Positions 28,025-36,808 of a stretch of 64,000 nucleotides of DNA are shown here, piece by piece; position 1 is the first letter of the stretch; each line of letters opens with the position of its first letter. This DNA is from Ensifer canadensis (lineage in GTDB: Bacteria; Pseudomonadota; Alphaproteobacteria; Rhizobiales; Rhizobiaceae): positions 1 through 64,000 of the forward strand of contig NZ_CP083372.1 of assembly GCF_017488845.2 (NCBI RefSeq), given 5' to 3'. The position numbers were made by a program, and so were the translations under genes. The notes beneath the pieces are model-generated. The model did no database searches, was not told the DNA's origin, and was given only the letters and a program-made list of their open reading frames with translations.

Positions 28025-28396
28025 TCAGCTGCACCACCGCATCAGCGTTCTCTCGAACGCGGAATTGGAGAAGTAGAAGCTTCTATCGTCCTTCACCTCG
28101 ATCCGGACCGTATCCCGATCGCCATCCGCTTGATCTGCGCCAGCCTCAATCCAGAGGACGTCGAGGACGTAGGAATTGCCTTCATGTTTGGCGGATGTCA
28201 CCGTTCCGGTGGTCTTGTTGGCGGCGATACCCTTATCCTCGATATAGATGAACGCGGCAGCAGCAGCATCGCAGCCACCATCCACAGGGGCATATGCTCC
28301 AGTCAGTACCGGAACGATCGCGCTTATCGACTGCGCCATCACCATGGTGGGAAACAGCATGGCAGACATTATGAGCGCTGCAGACGTCTTGTTCAT
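28025..28396 (-). CDS. Small exported protein of the T4SS cluster, unknown
   Basis: 123 residues with a signal peptide (hydrophobic ALIMSAMLFPTMVMA, cleavage near MAQS) and no lipobox. The mature part is acidic and has two cysteines. It stands where virB7 often stands, between virB6 and virB8, but lacks the lipoprotein cysteine, so it is not an ordinary VirB7. It is preceded by a small membrane protein gene, probably in one unit. No family recognised. Confidence 0.65.
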   Translation of the reverse strand: MNKTSAALIMSAMLFPTMVMAQSISAIVPVLTGAYAPVDGGCDAAAAAFIYIEDKGIAANKTTGTVTSAKHEGNSYVLDVLWIEAGADQADGDRDTVRIEVKDDRSFYFSNSAFERTLMRWCS

Positions 28397-28411
28397 CAGG
28401 GTCTCCCAGAC

Positions 28412-28645
28412 TCAAAAGCCAAACATGGCGGCAATGCCGTGAAGGTAGGCTGTGGCAGAACCGTAAATTTCGATGCAATATTCAGCCAACGGTTTGAAGA
28501 AAATGACAGCGCCAAGGAAAAGCAAGTAGCCGACTCCGCCGCGAGGCCTACCTCCGGAGCGACCAGCCTCAGCTAATTCTTCGTTGATACGGTTCTGCTC
28601 ATCTATGGCGGCGAACCGGCGACGATCGTCTTGCCAAGGGTGCAT
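28412..28645 (-). CDS. Small membrane protein of the T4SS cluster
   Basis: 77 residues from the ATG at 28645, chosen because GGAAGGAG lies 6 bp upstream. A basic N-terminal half (HPWQDDRRRFAAIDEQNRIN) is followed by one hydrophobic helix near residues 38-50 and a second weakly hydrophobic tail. A role in the channel is suggested only by position. Box 6 lies 17 bp upstream, suggesting its own promoter together with the exported protein. Confidence 0.65.
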   Translation of the reverse strand: MHPWQDDRRRFAAIDEQNRINEELAEAGRSGGRPRGGVGYLLFLGAVIFFKPLAEYCIEIYGSATAYLHGIAAMFGF

Positions 28646-28661
28646 GGTCTGCTCCTTCCGA

Positions 28662-28673
28662 ATAACTATATTT
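28662..28673 (-). promoter_or_regulatory. AT-rich box 6
   Basis: ATAACTATATTT on the plus strand, a less exact copy, directly upstream of the small membrane protein gene and downstream of virB6. Confidence 0.45.
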
Positions 28674-28699
28674 ATCAAACGCAGTCGTGGGAGAACACC

Positions 28700-29718
28700 C
28701 TAAAGCTGCCCATTCTTTTCGGTTTCTCTCTGAATTGCGCGAGCGCGAGCTGCTTGCACATCTGTCGATGATCGGCGGCTCTGAAGGCCAGACCGTAGAA
28801 TTCTGGCTCGTCCGCTAACCTGCCGTTCGGCTAGCGCCAGTGAGCGCCGCCCTCCAATAAACGCCGTATCTCCTTGTCCCAGCATCGTGCCTCCCACTAT
28901 GGCTGCCGCAAACGACGGAATAAACCTGAACACCACGATACCGAGCAGGCAGACAATCACGAATGGCGCCACATAGGACAGCTTGCTTTCCGTGGCCGTA
29001 TTGTTGGCCGTGTTTATGGCGAGCTCAATGAGTTGGTACAGGAAGGCGAGAAACGACATCATCAACGTTTGCGTCACCATCAGGTTGACCATGAGCAGCA
29101 GCCAGCCATCCGTAAACCGGAAGGTCCAGCGATAGAGCGCCAGTATGATGAACACCGGCGCCAGCGCCAGGGTAATGAACAGCATAAGCTTGGCGGCAAG
29201 GATCGCGGCAGCCGCGACCGCGATAAAGATCATGGCGACGACAAAGACGACAGCACCGATGAGGGCGCCAACATACTCGAACGTGCCGGTCGCCACTTGT
29301 TCATAGACTTTGCCCGCGGTCTCAAACACCGCATCGAGGATCTTCACGACGCCGGTCGTATCGTCAGTTCCGCCGTCGAGTATCCCGCCCGAGCCTGCAA
29401 TCGACTCGATGATTGTGTCGGAGACCAGGTTCGGCACGGCTTGCACGAGCTGGTAGAGCGTGGCGGAAAAGGCATCCCAATTGGTCGCCATATAGTAGAT
29501 GAGAAGGCTCGCCCCAGCCGCCAAGCCGCTTCCGGTACGGAAAATCCGTCCCGGCTGGCAAGAATCATGTAGCCCCACCAGATGACATAGAGTGTCAGCA
29601 TCGACCCGAACAGGACGGTGACTTGAAGGGCCAAGCCTTCATAGGCGTTCGAGATAAAGGTCTCGCCGATATTGTCGAGCTTCTCGAAGATGTCCGAAAT
29701 GATCGTGGTCGCTGCCAT
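28700..29718 (-). CDS. virB6: VirB6 polytopic membrane channel protein (frameshifted)
   Basis: Would be about 339 residues. The first frame (from 29718) reads IFEKLDNIGETFISNAYEGL and YVIWWGYMILASRDGFSVPE. From about 29510 the protein continues in another frame as SLLIYYMATNWDAFSATLYQ and several membrane helices with TDGWLLLMVNLMVTQTLMM. The total length, 1019 bp, is one base short of a whole number of codons, which fits one lost base near 29505-29516. If real, the lesion would block conjugation; if a sequencing error, the gene is intact. VirB6 forms part of the inner-membrane channel. Confidence 0.88.
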
Positions 29719-29722
29719 CTCG

Positions 29723-29896
29723 TTATTCCTTCAGGACGGACGTAAACACGTCATTGACCGGAAGGGCAGGGCCACACAAGTCGTCGGCCGGCCCATATCC
29801 GGAGATCGGCGGGCAGGGGGCTTTCTTCTCGCCCTTTGTCTGGCAGCCAGCAACGAAGACCAGCCCTACCAGCATTGTCATCACGAGCAATCGCAT
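29723..29896 (-). CDS. VirB7- or Eex-like small lipoprotein
   Basis: 57 residues, too short for most gene callers. The N terminus MRLLVMTMLVGLVFVAGC ends in a clear lipobox (VAGC, Cys18), and four further features support it: an acidic and Pro-rich mature part with two more cysteines, a fit within the virB5-virB6 gap with 6 and 4 bp spacing to its neighbours, same strand, and a stop just before the virB6 start. Position between virB5 and virB6 matches entry-exclusion lipoproteins of some systems; as the only lipoprotein in the cluster it may instead serve as VirB7. Confidence 0.75.
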   Translation of the reverse strand: MRLLVMTMLVGLVFVAGCQTKGEKKAPCPPISGYGPADDLCGPALPVNDVFTSVLKE

Positions 29897-29902
29897 GCGG
29901 TC

Positions 29903-30619
29903 TCACTTGAACGGGTTGATGTCTTTATATCGCAGCATCTTGGCGGTCTCGGATTGCTGCGTCAGTCGCATCTGCATCTCGGTATTGAGAGCGGAGACCG
30001 CGCCGTTCGAAACGCCGATCAACTCATTGATGGTACGCGCCGTCTCCAGCTGCATGCGGGTATTGGCGTCGACCGAGCCCTTTACGTCTTCGGATGAGCC
30101 GATCTGGCCAGTCGCCGACTGAAGCGACTGTTCCCTCTTGGAGATCCCTTGCGTCGCCTGCTGCGTCAGTGCCGAGAGCAGCGTGACTGTGTTGACGGCG
30201 CCGGAGAACGCACTGTTCATCGCGCCCGCATCTTCGCCGTCAACGATTGCCTTCACCTGTTTGACGAGCTGAAGGCCGTTGATCAACGTCGCCGCGATAT
30301 TCTGGGAGTTGGCGTCGAGGCCGCCAAAGGACAGCGTTCCACCGTTCATGATGGATGAGAAAGATGGTGCTGCGGAAACTGACATATTTCCGCTTAAGCC
30401 GGTCGAGGAAATACCCATGGACCCGTCGCGACTTCCGGAGAGGGCACCAAGGATCGCCTTGGTCTTTTCCAGGATGTCGGTATTTGTGTTCATGATTTTG
30501 CCAGTGTTTTCGGCATTCTTTCTGGCGATCGTCAGGTTGGCGTTGTCGATGACCGGAACGTCGGCAAACGCCGGCGTTGAAACGGCAAGTACAGCAGCGA
30601 TAGCAAGTCTCGCTCTCAT
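29903..30619 (-). CDS. virB5: VirB5-like minor pilin
   Basis: 238 residues with a signal peptide (about 1-19, cleavage after AFA). The mature part begins DVPVIDNANLTIARKNAENT and is largely alpha-helical and Gln/Ser/Ala-rich, ending with a TQQSETAKMLRYKDINPFK-like segment, as in VirB5/TrbF-type pilus tip proteins of this group. It sits between the second transglycosylase and the lipoprotein. The same DVPVIDD opening is seen in the mature transglycosylase next door, suggesting shared ancestry of their N-terminal segments. Confidence 0.8.
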   Translation of the reverse strand: MRARLAIAAVLAVSTPAFADVPVIDNANLTIARKNAENTGKIMNTNTDILEKTKAILGALSGSRDGSMGISSTGLSGNMSVSAAPSFSSIMNGGTLSFGGLDANSQNIAATLINGLQLVKQVKAIVDGEDAGAMNSAFSGAVNTVTLLSALTQQATQGISKREQSLQSATGQIGSSEDVKGSVDANTRMQLETARTINELIGVSNGAVSALNTEMQMRLTQQSETAKMLRYKDINPFK

Positions 30620-30630
30620 GATGGAACCTC

Positions 30631-31778
30631 TTAATCGGCCGCCTCTGCGGCATTTTGGATGGACAGAAGATTGTCGGCGATCGCGCCGTCGGAACTGCCC
30701 GAAGACGACAGCACCGACGTTTCACCCTCGGCTGCAGCGATGACAGCGCAACGTGGCCAGTCGGCGCGCGGCACCTTCATTTGCTCGAGAATGACGGGAT
30801 CACAGCTATAGGGATTGACGTTGGGATCGGACTTCATGGCCTTGGCGGTCTCGGAGGTCTTTGACAGCTTCATCTGCAGGCGCGCCTGCAACAGCTCGTT
30901 AAAGAGGTGTTCAGCAGCTCGGCGTTGACGGCGCGCGCTTGCGTGTTGTCATCCCAGGCGTCTTGGTAGATTTCCGAAGCACCGACCGATGACGACAGGG
31001 CATCGATCCGTCGCCCGGCTTCCTGCACGCGGGCAGAGCTCCTATCGATCCCGGAGATCGCCCTGTCGACGGAGCCAGAGGCGGCACGATTGGCGTTGCG
31101 CGTGGCCTCGGATCCGTAGTCGACAGTGGACTTGTAGGATGGCGAAGAGATCTCCTCGATATTGGAGCCGCCAGCATAAGCGTTGAACCATCCATGGTTC
31201 CGACCAACCTTGCCGGCCCAGTTCTTCTGTTCTGCCGCAGTCGAGCCATTGTACCAGGAGGCAAGGCAGGCATAGTCTGTCGTCCCGCACTTGTTGACGC
31301 CGAGACCCAGATATTTGACGCCGCCCTCGATATTCTCCTCGTTGATATCGCGGTCGAAACCCATGCCCTTGCCGGTGCGTTTCGTCAGCTGCATCACGCC
31401 CTTGACACCGGTCGGTGAGCCTGAGCAGGTAGAAATCCCGGACTCCGCATGCGCGACAGACAGCGCCAGGCCGACGGGAACATTGTATTTGTCGGCATAG
31501 TGCTTGATCAGCTCGACATTGCTGGTGTCTTCATTCACTGCCTGCGCCGGCGATCGATACAAACGCCGGTTCTTTTCCTTCTGCGAGATGTTGCAGCTGG
31601 TGACGGTCTGCTCCTCGAGCTGGTCGTCCTGCGTGTCTTTGTCGGTTGCCGAATGGCTTTCTTCCTCGGAGCGCTTTTTCTTCGCGTCGTCATCGATCAC
31701 AGGAACATCCGCCCAGGCAGACAGCGGTGGCGCAAGGGTTAGCCCTGCGGAGAGCAAAAGAAGAATGGCTTTATGCAT
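30631..31778 (-). CDS. T4SS-associated lytic transglycosylase with long tail (frameshifted)
   Basis: Would be about 382 residues. The start at 31778 overlaps the virB4 stop (ATGCATAA) and has GGAGG upstream. A signal peptide (cleavage after AWA) precedes an acidic linker, then an SLT domain with AHAESGIST, GVKGVMQL and CLASWYNGS. The catalytic Glu is in AHAESG. Near 30900 the frame changes; the second frame continues ELLQARLQMKLSKTSETAKA to 30631, which resembles the virB5 C terminus. One lost T in a T-run would explain it. It is a second muramidase in addition to VirB1. Confidence 0.8.
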
Positions 31779-34182
31779 CACTTGCCTCCGGTATCGTCCA
31801 ACCGCAGAAGTGCGGAAGCCAGGCGGCCGGCTCCTCGCCATACGTCTCTCGCAGATGCTCGCACTCGCGAACCGTTTCCGGACGCCCGGACAGCACTTTC
31901 ACCAGGTCGGGCATGGCGGAGAGGTCGAGGCGGGCGATGATCGAGTCCTGCGCATGCTTGACCAGGAAGGTACGGCTTGCCTTGTCTGCCTGCTTGATGA
32001 ACCGGAACTCTTTCTCCGACAGTCCGAAGGCTTTGCGGTAACTCTCCTCATCTGCCGATGCGTTTGGGAAGAAGATGTTCGTCATCGTCTGCTCGATGAT
32101 GGTGTTGCGCAGATCGGAGCGCACGACGTCGGAGGCGGACTGGGTTCCGAAGCCGACGATGCCGTTCATCTTTCGAATGGTTTTTAGCCAGTCCTTGATG
32201 AAACCGGAAAACACCTCGTCGTCGAGTAGGCGCCAGCCTTCGTCGAGGAAGATCATCGACGGCCGGCCATCGAGGATTTCCTGAATACGGTGAAACATAT
32301 AAAGGAGAGCGGCCGATCGCGTGCGCTTGTCGGATAGGATCTCCGTCATGTCGAAGCCGATCACCGAGCCTGAGAAATCGAGCTTGTCCTCGGCATTGTT
32401 AAAGAGCCAGCCCTTGTCGCCGGTCGTCCATTCCTTCAGCCGGTCGGCTAGATCGCCAATCCCAGATCTCATTCGGCCCTTCAGCGCCTCCGCCAGCATA
32501 TTGAGCCGGCGCTGCGGCCGATCGAAGTCGGTGTAGATGCTGTCGACCGCGTCGGAGATCACGGCCATCTCTTCGGCGTGGAGCACCCGGTCCGCTGGTG
32601 TGACCAGATAGGAAATCAGCGTCTTGCCAAAACTGCGATTAGCCGGCGTATCGTCAAGCTGCAGGGGTGCAAACCCGGTCGGCTCGCCCGGCGACAGCCG
32701 CTCGTAGCGTCCGCCCATGGCACGCACGAAAATCTCGCCGCCACGGTCCTTGTCGATGAAGACGCAGCGGGGCCTCGGCTCGACCCGCATCCCTTGCGCA
32801 AGCAGGAAGGACAGCGCCACCGTCTTGCCGGAGCCGGTCGGTCCAATGACGGTAAAATTGCCGACGTCATCCTCGTGGAAATTAAAGAAGTAGGCCGTCT
32901 GGCTGGTCGTCTCCAGCAGCGAGACGGGTTTGCCCCAGTGAACTTTATGGATCTGGCCGGATGGGAAATTATGCGCGGAGAACAATCCGGCGAAATTGAC
33001 CGACGAGATCAGCCCCTGTCGGGCGACATAGGCAAAGTTTGCTGGCAGCTGTGCCCACCAGCACGCTTCCTGATTGAGATCTTCACGGACAGCGACGACG
33101 CCCATGCGGGCAAGTTCGGCCGTGACGTCGGCAACAGCGCGGTTGAGACCGGCAGGCTCGCGCGCCAGCACGGCGACGGACATATGGTGTTTGCCGAAGA
33201 CGACTTCGCCGGAAGCTAGCCGATCACGGGCCGTTTCGACGTCATCTTCCACGGCCGTACCACCGTCGTCGGAATTGGAGATCTGCCGGCTGATGGTCGC
33301 TATCGCCTCAGTAACGGACGTGCGATCCTCGGGAGCAAAGGAATGGGTGACGATGAACTCGTAAGGGAGCCGCAGCAGCCCGTCGAGTTGGCCCGGCGTC
33401 GTCATCGGCGGATATTCCTTGATCGACACCATAGCGGCGACCTTGGAGGTGGCACCGTCGCCTGACCAGATCTCCGTTGCCTTGCGGCCAAACAGGATTC
33501 GACCGGTCCCGACATAGTCGGCAAGGGACATACGGGGCAGGGGCATCGCCCGCTCGTCGCCGGCCGCGAGGATCTTTGCGAAAAACTCGGCCGGCTCCGA
33601 GAAGACGCCGCCTTCGCGGGTCATACAGGACAGCAGTTCCGGCCGATAGGTGCGAAAGTCGCCAACAATCCCCGAAACCATATCCTTGAGGTCGCGTAGC
33701 GCTTCGCCTTTGGCCTCGACCTCATTGTCTGCCATGCGAAAGACGTCGAACATGCGATCGACCTTGCCGGCGCGGCCGGTCATGGGCCGTCGAATGACGG
33801 TCAGATAAAGCTCATTGACGAACATCGTCCGGTGCTTCAGCCCCTCCATGTAGCGGGCATTCAGCTCGTCGGCGAAAGGATTGTCGAATTCCCCGTCGAT
33901 AGCGGGCACGATCTGGCGACGGATAATGGTCGCGTAAAGTGCGAAGCGCGAGGACCCAAGCGATCGGACCGTCATGTTGCGGTTGGCAAGACGCGCGTTG
34001 ATCTCCGCCTGGTCCATCGTCTGGTACGGGAGCCCGGAAAGCTTGATGACCTGCAGGAGCATACCGGTCTTGGTGACGATGGTCTCTTCGTCGACATGGC
34101 GCAGATAGGGTACATGCGTACCGATGCCGATTTCGCGTGCGCGCTCGCGTCCGAATTTCAGATCATGATTGACGATGTTCAT
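31771..34182 (-). CDS. virB4: VirB4 transport ATPase
   Basis: 803 residues from the ATG at 34182 (GGGGAG upstream). The N-terminal CagE/TrbE/VirB domain covers about 1-430; Walker A GPTGSGKTV is near residue 445 and Walker B MIFLDEGWR near 660. It energises pilus assembly with VirB11. The start overlaps the virB3 stop by 4 bp. A longer reading to 34284 would cover virB3 and is rejected. Confidence 0.96.
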   Translation of the reverse strand: MNIVNHDLKFGRERAREIGIGTHVPYLRHVDEETIVTKTGMLLQVIKLSGLPYQTMDQAEINARLANRNMTVRSLGSSRFALYATIIRRQIVPAIDGEFDNPFADELNARYMEGLKHRTMFVNELYLTVIRRPMTGRAGKVDRMFDVFRMADNEVEAKGEALRDLKDMVSGIVGDFRTYRPELLSCMTREGGVFSEPAEFFAKILAAGDERAMPLPRMSLADYVGTGRILFGRKATEIWSGDGATSKVAAMVSIKEYPPMTTPGQLDGLLRLPYEFIVTHSFAPEDRTSVTEAIATISRQISNSDDGGTAVEDDVETARDRLASGEVVFGKHHMSVAVLAREPAGLNRAVADVTAELARMGVVAVREDLNQEACWWAQLPANFAYVARQGLISSVNFAGLFSAHNFPSGQIHKVHWGKPVSLLETTSQTAYFFNFHEDDVGNFTVIGPTGSGKTVALSFLLAQGMRVEPRPRCVFIDKDRGGEIFVRAMGGRYERLSPGEPTGFAPLQLDDTPANRSFGKTLISYLVTPADRVLHAEEMAVISDAVDSIYTDFDRPQRRLNMLAEALKGRMRSGIGDLADRLKEWTTGDKGWLFNNAEDKLDFSGSVIGFDMTEILSDKRTRSAALLYMFHRIQEILDGRPSMIFLDEGWRLLDDEVFSGFIKDWLKTIRKMNGIVGFGTQSASDVVRSDLRNTIIEQTMTNIFFPNASADEESYRKAFGLSEKEFRFIKQADKASRTFLVKHAQDSIIARLDLSAMPDLVKVLSGRPETVRECEHLRETYGEEPAAWLPHFCGWTIPEASDA

Positions 34183-34469
34183 GGGCTGTAACTCCCCGCT
34201 CTCCAGAACCTCCTGTTTCGGATCGCCCTGCGCATCGACAAGAACACCTGGACGACGCGGACGATGTGAACGTCGCGCTGGCAAAGGTAGAGCCCGATAA
34301 AATGAATGGGCAGGACGATGAGCGGCGCCAGGAAGCTTGAGGTTGCAATGAAAAGTACGATCCCGAACAGTCCGTTGACGACGAAGACGATGATATCGAC
34401 GCCAAAATACATCGGCGGTCGGGTCAACGGCAGGATCAGCGGTTCCACATCGGGAGCGTCCTCGCGCAT
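34179..34469 (-). CDS. virB3: VirB3 inner-membrane protein
   Basis: 96 residues. LPLTRPPMYFGVDIIVFVVN leads into two membrane helices (about 22-60), then DVHIVRVVQVFLSMRRAIRN, the VirB3/TrbD pattern. It assists VirB4. The start ATG overlaps the virB2 stop (TAATG), supporting the choice of 34469. Confidence 0.92.
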   Translation of the reverse strand: MREDAPDVEPLILPLTRPPMYFGVDIIVFVVNGLFGIVLFIATSSFLAPLIVLPIHFIGLYLCQRDVHIVRVVQVFLSMRRAIRNRRFWRAGSYSP

Positions 34470-34792
34470 TAAATGCCCGCCGACGATTTCATCGCATCGA
34501 CGAGCTGGGCTGCCCCGAAGATGATCGCGATGCCAATAACGATGGAGATCGCCCCCTGCCACGCCATGCGGCCGGTCAGAAACAGAAAGCCGAGGAAGCA
34601 GACGGCAATAATTGCCAAGGAGCGCGCGACATTGCCCTGAAGCACGCCAACAAACCACTCGAGGATCCCCTCGACGGGAGCGGCGGACTGCGCATAGGCA
34701 AAGTCCGGAGCGAGTGCCAGCCCGGTTGTCAGAAGGGCAAGGCATACCGTCGCCTTGAAGCGGGAAGGGGATACGATCGAAAGCGTGCTCAT
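34469..34792 (-). CDS. virB2: VirB2 major pilin
   Basis: 107 residues. A long signal peptide (cleavage near AYAQS, about residue 34), then two hydrophobic helices (about 50-70 and 78-97) separated by a small basic loop (TGRMAWQ), as in VirB2/TrbC pilins. It makes the conjugative pilus. It follows virB1 by about 45 bp. Confidence 0.93.
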   Translation of the reverse strand: MSTLSIVSPSRFKATVCLALLTTGLALAPDFAYAQSAAPVEGILEWFVGVLQGNVARSLAIIAVCFLGFLFLTGRMAWQGAISIVIGIAIIFGAAQLVDAMKSSAGI

Positions 34793-34839
34793 ACGGAAGT
34801 CCTTTGAATGTTGAAGGGAAAGTTTGGAGAACGGTCGAT

Positions 34840-35397
34840 CTATTCGCCGTTCCAGACGTGATCATCCCGCCAGGGGGAAGGCGCCAATGCGATCGTCTGT
34901 TTCTGAGAACGGTGGTTTCCGCCGCGCCTTTCGTCGGCAGCCAACGCCTTGGCATTGAGTGTCCAGCGGTTCATCACCTTAACGACGTATTGGGCGGTCT
35001 CGTTAAACTCGGGAATGCCGCCCTTTTGGTAGACCCGCTCCGGACCGGCATTGTAGGCGGCGAGCATCAGCAGCGGATCGTCGAACTCACCATAGAGTTT
35101 CTTCAGGTAGCGGATGCCGGCGCGAATGTTTTCCTCGGGGTCGCAGCGATCTGTGACACCATAATCAGACGCCGTGGCCGGCATCAGCTGCATGATGCCG
35201 AGAGCACCGGCATCGGAGACCTGATGCTTTCCGCTAGCGCTTTCAACGTCAACCACAGCGAGTGCGAGAGCCGGATCCAGCTGCTCTTCCGTCGCGATTG
35301 CTTTGACCATCGCAAGGGTGCTCGCGGTGTCGACTGGCTCGCAGGCGTTGGCCGAATAAGACGCTGAAAAAAGGAGGAGTAACGCGATCGTCTTCAT
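34840..35397 (-). CDS. virB1: VirB1 lytic transglycosylase
   Basis: 185 residues with a signal peptide (cleavage near SANA-CEP). The SLT domain has AVVDVESASG (catalytic Glu near residue 52), GALGIMQLMPATASDYGV and LAAYNAGP. It opens the peptidoglycan for channel assembly. It is the first gene of the virB1-virB6 unit, behind AT-rich box 7 and divergent from a secreted-protein gene. Confidence 0.95.
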   Translation of the reverse strand: MKTIALLLLFSASYSANACEPVDTASTLAMVKAIATEEQLDPALALAVVDVESASGKHQVSDAGALGIMQLMPATASDYGVTDRCDPEENIRAGIRYLKKLYGEFDDPLLMLAAYNAGPERVYQKGGIPEFNETAQYVVKVMNRWTLNAKALAADERRGGNHRSQKQTIALAPSPWRDDHVWNGE

Positions 35398-35428
35398 GGA
35401 AAGGTTCCGGTTGCTGCGTCGCAGAATA

Positions 35429-35441
35429 AAATATAATTAAT
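35429..35441. promoter_or_regulatory. AT-rich box 7, in divergent virB1 promoter region
   Basis: AAATATAATTAAT, exact reverse complement of the consensus, 31 bp upstream of virB1 and 43 bp upstream of the plus-strand gene. Confidence 0.6.
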
Positions 35442-35484
35442 TTAGGAGGGATTCTTATGTCAACTCCAAAACGAAGGATTTTCG

Positions 35485-36102
35485 GTGTATCGACAACTCA
35501 AGGTCTACAGCGTGGCAATTTCTTTGATGCTGCCAAGTGCGGCTTTTGCGGTCGAAGTGGGCGAACACCCCTATGCGGAACCGCTTCCAGATTATCTCCG
35601 TCAGTTCGCCGAGGACAGCGCCAAGGTCTTTGTCTTCGAACGATTTGATGCCGAGGGCAGACTGGTCGACCGCTCCATAGAGCGGGTCAGCGGCGAGATC
35701 TCCATCGATGGGGCCGTTGAGCGAAGAATTGCCGGGTACGACATTCAGCTACGAGGCCTGAACGGCTGCCCAGCGAAGACTGTGACCTACAACCGGGTGC
35801 AGACATGGACGTGTATAGACGCCGTTCGTAACTACGCCGGAGCGATTTACAACAAGCGGGCGCACGTCATCCTCTGCAAGACCCTGATGCTCTCGTCCGC
35901 GCAAGGCCAGGCTATACCAGCATCCTGTTTCGTTCTAGTCGGGGGCATTGGCGAGCCCTACCGCACCGTCAATGACGATGACAGCATGGTTTTTCTCGGT
36001 CTAGCGGAGATCGGAAAGACGCCAGAGGGTCGATCACGGCGCCCCGATCTGGAACACGCGCAATCGCTTTCAAAAACGATGGGGTTTCAAAATGCGGATT
36101 GA
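35485..36102 (+). CDS. Exported protein of unknown function, divergent from virB1
   Basis: 205 residues read from a GTG at 35485 (AAGGA 8 bp upstream). A signal peptide (KVYSVAISLMLPSAAFA) is followed by a mature part starting VEVGEHPYAEPL with five cysteines. I do not recognise the family. A stronger ribosome-binding site (TTAGGAGGG) and ATG lie at 35457 in another frame; joining both frames with a one-base change would give a natural extended N terminus, so the annotated start may reflect an indel. It overlaps the next gene by 11 bp. Confidence 0.6.
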   Translation: MYRQLKVYSVAISLMLPSAAFAVEVGEHPYAEPLPDYLRQFAEDSAKVFVFERFDAEGRLVDRSIERVSGEISIDGAVERRIAGYDIQLRGLNGCPAKTVTYNRVQTWTCIDAVRNYAGAIYNKRAHVILCKTLMLSSAQGQAIPASCFVLVGGIGEPYRTVNDDDSMVFLGLAEIGKTPEGRSRRPDLEHAQSLSKTMGFQNAD

Positions 36103-36601
36103 GCGAACGCTGCTCTTTGCACTCATCCTCGGGTCAGAGGCTAGCGCCCAAGCCACGACCATCCCGTTTTCCTCGGATGTCACATTCGAGACCGGAGATA
36201 CCTGGAGGCACGAAGGCAGGAAATACAGGCTGTTCGGCGTTCAATCCTGCATCCGAGGCACAGCCTATCGCGCACCTGACGGGCAAGAAGATGATTGCGG
36301 GCTGCGCTCACTCGCGTCTCTGGCGGCTCTGTTTTCAACCGGCACAGTCGGATGCCAGCCGATCGGAGCAGCAAAAGACGGGGGGACTTTTGTCGTGTGC
36401 GCTTCCAAGATCGACGATGCGACGGTCGATGTCGGAACGGCGCTGATATCTGCCGGCGCCGCGTTTACAGCGACGCTACCTTCAGGCGCGCCGGTATCTG
36501 CCCCCTACGCGGTGGCAGAGCTGGCAGCAAAGGACAGCCGGAGAGGGCTTTGGGAAGGGTCCTTCGAGCACCCGGCCGATGTGCTTTCAGGCGGGCAATA
36601 A
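36092..36601 (+). CDS. Exported SNase-like (thermonuclease-fold) protein
   Basis: 169 residues with a signal peptide (cleavage near ASA-QAT). The mature region has the pattern of staphylococcal-nuclease-like proteins: GRKYRLFGVQSC, RAPDGQEDDCG, then a VDVGTALISAGAAFTAT strand-helix region and an AVAELAAKDSRRGLWEG end. The active-site Arg and Asp positions cannot be confirmed by eye, so catalysis is uncertain. Such proteins occur in conjugation regions. It is coupled to the upstream secreted protein. Confidence 0.7.
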   Translation: MRIERTLLFALILGSEASAQATTIPFSSDVTFETGDTWRHEGRKYRLFGVQSCIRGTAYRAPDGQEDDCGLRSLASLAALFSTGTVGCQPIGAAKDGGTFVVCASKIDDATVDVGTALISAGAAFTATLPSGAPVSAPYAVAELAAKDSRRGLWEGSFEHPADVLSGGQ

Positions 36602-36808
36602 TCAGAGGTCCGTGAGGTCGACATGAAGGTTTTCTGAAATTGAGACAATCTCCCTTAGCGTTAGGTCTTGCCACTCTCCGGTTTGAAGAAGCTCCAGCCG
36701 GTCCTCTCCGACGCCGGTGATCTCAGCAAATTTGTGAGGCTGGGTTCCACTACGTTGAAGTTCTCTCGCGAGGAATCTGACAAGCTGAGGGGCACTCTTA
36801 ATGGCCAT
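36602..36808 (-). CDS. Small helix-turn-helix protein
   Basis: 68 residues. LVRFLARELQRSGTQPHKFA and ITGVGEDRLELLQTGEWQDL resemble an XRE-type HTH of four helices. It converges with the nuclease-like gene and its stop abuts that gene's stop. No box is seen directly upstream. It could regulate the conjugation genes, but nothing links it to a site. Confidence 0.6.
   Translation of the reverse strand: MAIKSAPQLVRFLARELQRSGTQPHKFAEITGVGEDRLELLQTGEWQDLTLREIVSISENLHVDLTDL

Noticed and set aside
35457..35648. 63-codon frame with a strong ribosome-binding site
   Set aside because: Cysteine- and arginine-rich translation looks like an out-of-frame reading of the exported protein gene; kept only as a finding about the start site.
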